A stretch of DNA of 64,000 bases from Firmicutes bacterium HGW-Firmicutes-7 (GTDB lineage: Bacteria; Bacillota; Clostridia; Lachnospirales; Vallitaleaceae), in assembly GCA_002841375.1 (NCBI GenBank), contig PGZO01000001.1:62001-126000 (forward strand), in the 5' to 3' direction. Under the pieces are notes generated by a model that saw only the letters and a list, made by a program, of their open reading frames with translations, did no database searches and was not told the DNA's origin. Positions 63,901 to 64,000 of this stretch are shown piece by piece. Each line of letters opens with the position of its first letter. The stretch's first letter is position 1. A program made the position numbers and the translations under genes.

Positions 63901-64000
63901 TTTCTCCAAGAGAAGCTGAGCTTATGGATCCTCAACATAGATTGTTTCTACAGACAGTATGGAAAACAATAGAAGATGCTGGATATAAACCTTCATCTCT
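57945..64000 (+). CDS. second trans-AT polyketide synthase, 5' part (continues beyond the window)
   Basis: ATG 57945 overlaps the end of the preceding gene by 14 bases, with GGGGGTG just before it. The frame stays open for 2018 codons to the right edge, so the gene is incomplete. Domains (approximate residues): N-terminal docking helix 1-35, KR 36-500 (GGAGEIG about 283, Tyr425), ACP Ser579, KS4 682-1115 (Cys841, HGTGTALGDP, NIGHLES), KR 1285-1760 (GGAGGLG, Tyr1668), ACP Ser1828, KS5 from 1910, cut by the edge. It starts with KR-ACP, completing the KS-DH half module at the end of the previous protein. KS4 is followed by a KR but no DH, so module 5 should leave a hydroxyl. No AT is seen. Confidence 0.95.
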   Translation, partial: MSKIDKDKLKIIHRIKDQELTPEEGFKLIMELDNHSQLITYQQEWLEKDIESIGSGNFLQGTTIIFDTDQALMELMSGYFRENNSTSRVILVLKGSSYKKMAINEYEINPHSQNDYSELISDLKGEGVIPQNILHFWSKHDLNLKKDEKLLEEALTESLFSIFYITKEMMKLKPESKINMLYLFKGDIVETQPQYAGIGGFLKTLKIENPHFNCKSISLKEIHNRSAVIEIILDEMKEIDFGETEVFYNKFFKRHVRSYKEYNQITENLKLTKLKDQGVYVITGGAGEIGLIFAKYLVSQVKCKVVLTGRADLSEEKREKIKELEEEGSEITYLKADISNRVDVQRIIAEIKERFNEINGIIHSAGVLRDAFLFKKTKEELDLVIASKVFGTTYIDEVTKKEKLDFFVCFSSIAATLGNIGQADYAYANSFMDYFAMRRAHYVVKNKRFGKTISINWPLWKNGGMEIDVETIDWLKENKGFVPLSNNNGLLAFQVALASSLNQLIVFEGKKEKIRKIFSITDQGIRRSKDFNIEEDKVSLEVIREHTLQFLKSLISIETKIPISKIKEEDDFEKFGLDSVMVMSLNRQLEKELGALTKTLFYENNTLGELSSYLVNNYKDQVVEKFQPFQSETKDRVTLVEAKVHELEELPRKRFIKSKTETLTEIVIEDNNTNKEEIAENDVAIIGLSGRYPMAENLNEFWFNLTQGMDCITEIPKERWDYKDYFDSEKGKKGKSYSKWGGFIDNVDKFDPLFFNISPRDAKYIDPQERLFLQTVWHTLEDSGYTRARLSKEDVGVFVGVMFGHYQLYGPEMSSSHASIANRVSYYLNLNGPSIGLDTMCSSSLTAIHLAIESIKRGECAAAIAGGVNLTLHPNKYILLSQNNFPSTDGKCRSFGEGGDGYVPGEGTGALLLKPLNKAVAERDRIYGVIKGSAINHGGKTTGYSVPNPNAQAALLSSVFKKSGIDPRTLSYIEAHGTGTALGDPIEIAGLVKAFSAFTKDKGFCSIGSVKSNIGHLESAAGIAGITKLLLQMKNKCLVPSLHSKELNKNITFEETPFFVQQTLEEWKEVEIEGVKYPRRGGVSSFGAGGSNAHIIIEEYIKVDEPKTISNFEPQIFILSAKNRNRLKQYAKEMIGFLENSEDSIEDICYTLQFGREEMDERLAIIGRYKEIIIDKLERFISDEINVDELFTGNIKDQKEEETIFNENSKLDYLNLARSWVNGSHVDWHICHKGSNKQIISMPGYPFAMESYWVENQIEGFAKELNPLKNNSEFGYDEYNVENNETSPITNEIMYLKRVWQQAQIEQPFREESDLDYILVFEDKNKRILERDTTIKDQLIIITEGQEYEEIDAFEYKLNPRRQEDYVRLFNRIQESNIVIGTIINLWTYNSKPYADDELQLDDDFIYGITHLVNTVKTIDHLKIHTIRKIFNLVSIGAYPTNPLFESLQGFNRSIKLIMPNLEMSWIGLDESTKMPKVIMEQINAAPSLDQEIIYRNNKKYICKIEEVQIDEDESVIKNNGVYLITGGAGGLGLVFVKHLTEKYSARIIITGRSPLKGEKEKRINEFLAKGHEVIYMQSDVGNYEEMKRVIRDIKSRFGILNGVIHGAGFMEDKTILEKDIQAFNGSLWPKIQGTIVLDRVTKAEQLDFFVMFSSISAVLGDFGQCDYAVGNKYLDAYVNIREELRLKGKRKGKTISMQWPLWREGGMHLDAEGEALYLQTSGMSYLETQAGIEAFDKILKGRASTVMVIAGHKEKVERFLGISKKTLKADAKDLYTKSIIQVVAEDIKLDSIEKVERALQAEASKILCIDPNLMDINENLGNFGFDSVSLKEYSDKISFIFGIELQPTVFFAYSTIKSLTVHLLDKFGELVKGGETEVSNYEVENQPDKVIENIKPDSSSLDYIELIVEPVAIIGVSGIYPGAKDINELWNNLVEEKDMITEIPQERWDYRDYFGEEATADHKINTKWGGFIEDANKFDPKFFNISPREAELMDPQHRLFLQTVWKTIEDAGYKPSS

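Overview
The window comes from an AT-rich, Gram-positive, endospore-forming anaerobe of the class Clostridia. The evidence is a spoIID-spoIIQ pair, a GerA-type germinant receptor operon, S-layer-homology (SLH) surface proteins, AGGAGG ribosome binding sites before most genes, and no outer-membrane genes. A Lachnospirales/Cellulosilyticum-like host is my guess from general resemblance only. No rRNA, tRNA or CRISPR array was seen.

Layout. 0-8.4 kb: surface and envelope genes (two SLH proteins and an S41 C-terminal processing protease), then CTP synthase. The first SLH gene is bracketed by nearly identical 120-bp foldback repeats in opposite orientations. 8.4-10.5 kb: a decayed mobile island with an AAA15/RloA-like ATPase, the first 28 codons of an RloB-like partner and the first 50 codons of a VirB4-like conjugation ATPase. 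It lies between two inverted copies of a 166-bp structured repeat. 10.6-15 kb (minus strand): a Lys/Ala-tailed membrane protein, PlsC, 4-alpha-glucanotransferase and nicotinate phosphoribosyltransferase. 15.2-21.1 kb: a PAS-GGDEF-EAL cyclic-di-GMP enzyme, a truncated IS transposase and isoleucyl-tRNA synthetase. 21.3-31.5 kb: glycogen phosphorylase, spoIID, spoIIQ, a lipoprotein, a 53-residue Cys-containing protein, the ger operon (A, C, small membrane protein, B) and a flavodoxin. 31.6-37.2 kb: a DUF368/PopT-type protein, ddl, murF and a minus-strand GH18-SLH enzyme.

37.6 kb to the right edge is a trans-acyltransferase polyketide synthase (trans-AT PKS) gene cluster on the plus strand, still open at base 64000. 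Its order is an Sfp-type phosphopantetheinyl transferase, a free-standing acyl hydrolase-AT-enoyl reductase protein, a 5376-residue NRPS/PKS and a second PKS of which 2018 codons are visible. The assembly line reads: formyltransferase - half condensation domain - adenylation - carrier protein | KS-DH-KR-ACP | KS-[ACP-like insert lacking the active serine]-DH-KR-ACP | KS-DH // (gene boundary) KR-ACP | KS-KR-ACP | KS... No cis AT domain is visible, so the separate AT protein would load all modules and the Sfp-type enzyme would activate the carriers. The likely chain is an N-formyl-aminoacyl starter extended by up to three enoyl units and then a beta-hydroxy unit. No release domain, exporter or regulator is visible.

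The most unusual signals are the formyltransferase/half-C/adenylation loading module, the serine-less ACP inserted after KS2, and the two foldback repeat families that each bracket one locus as inverted copies.
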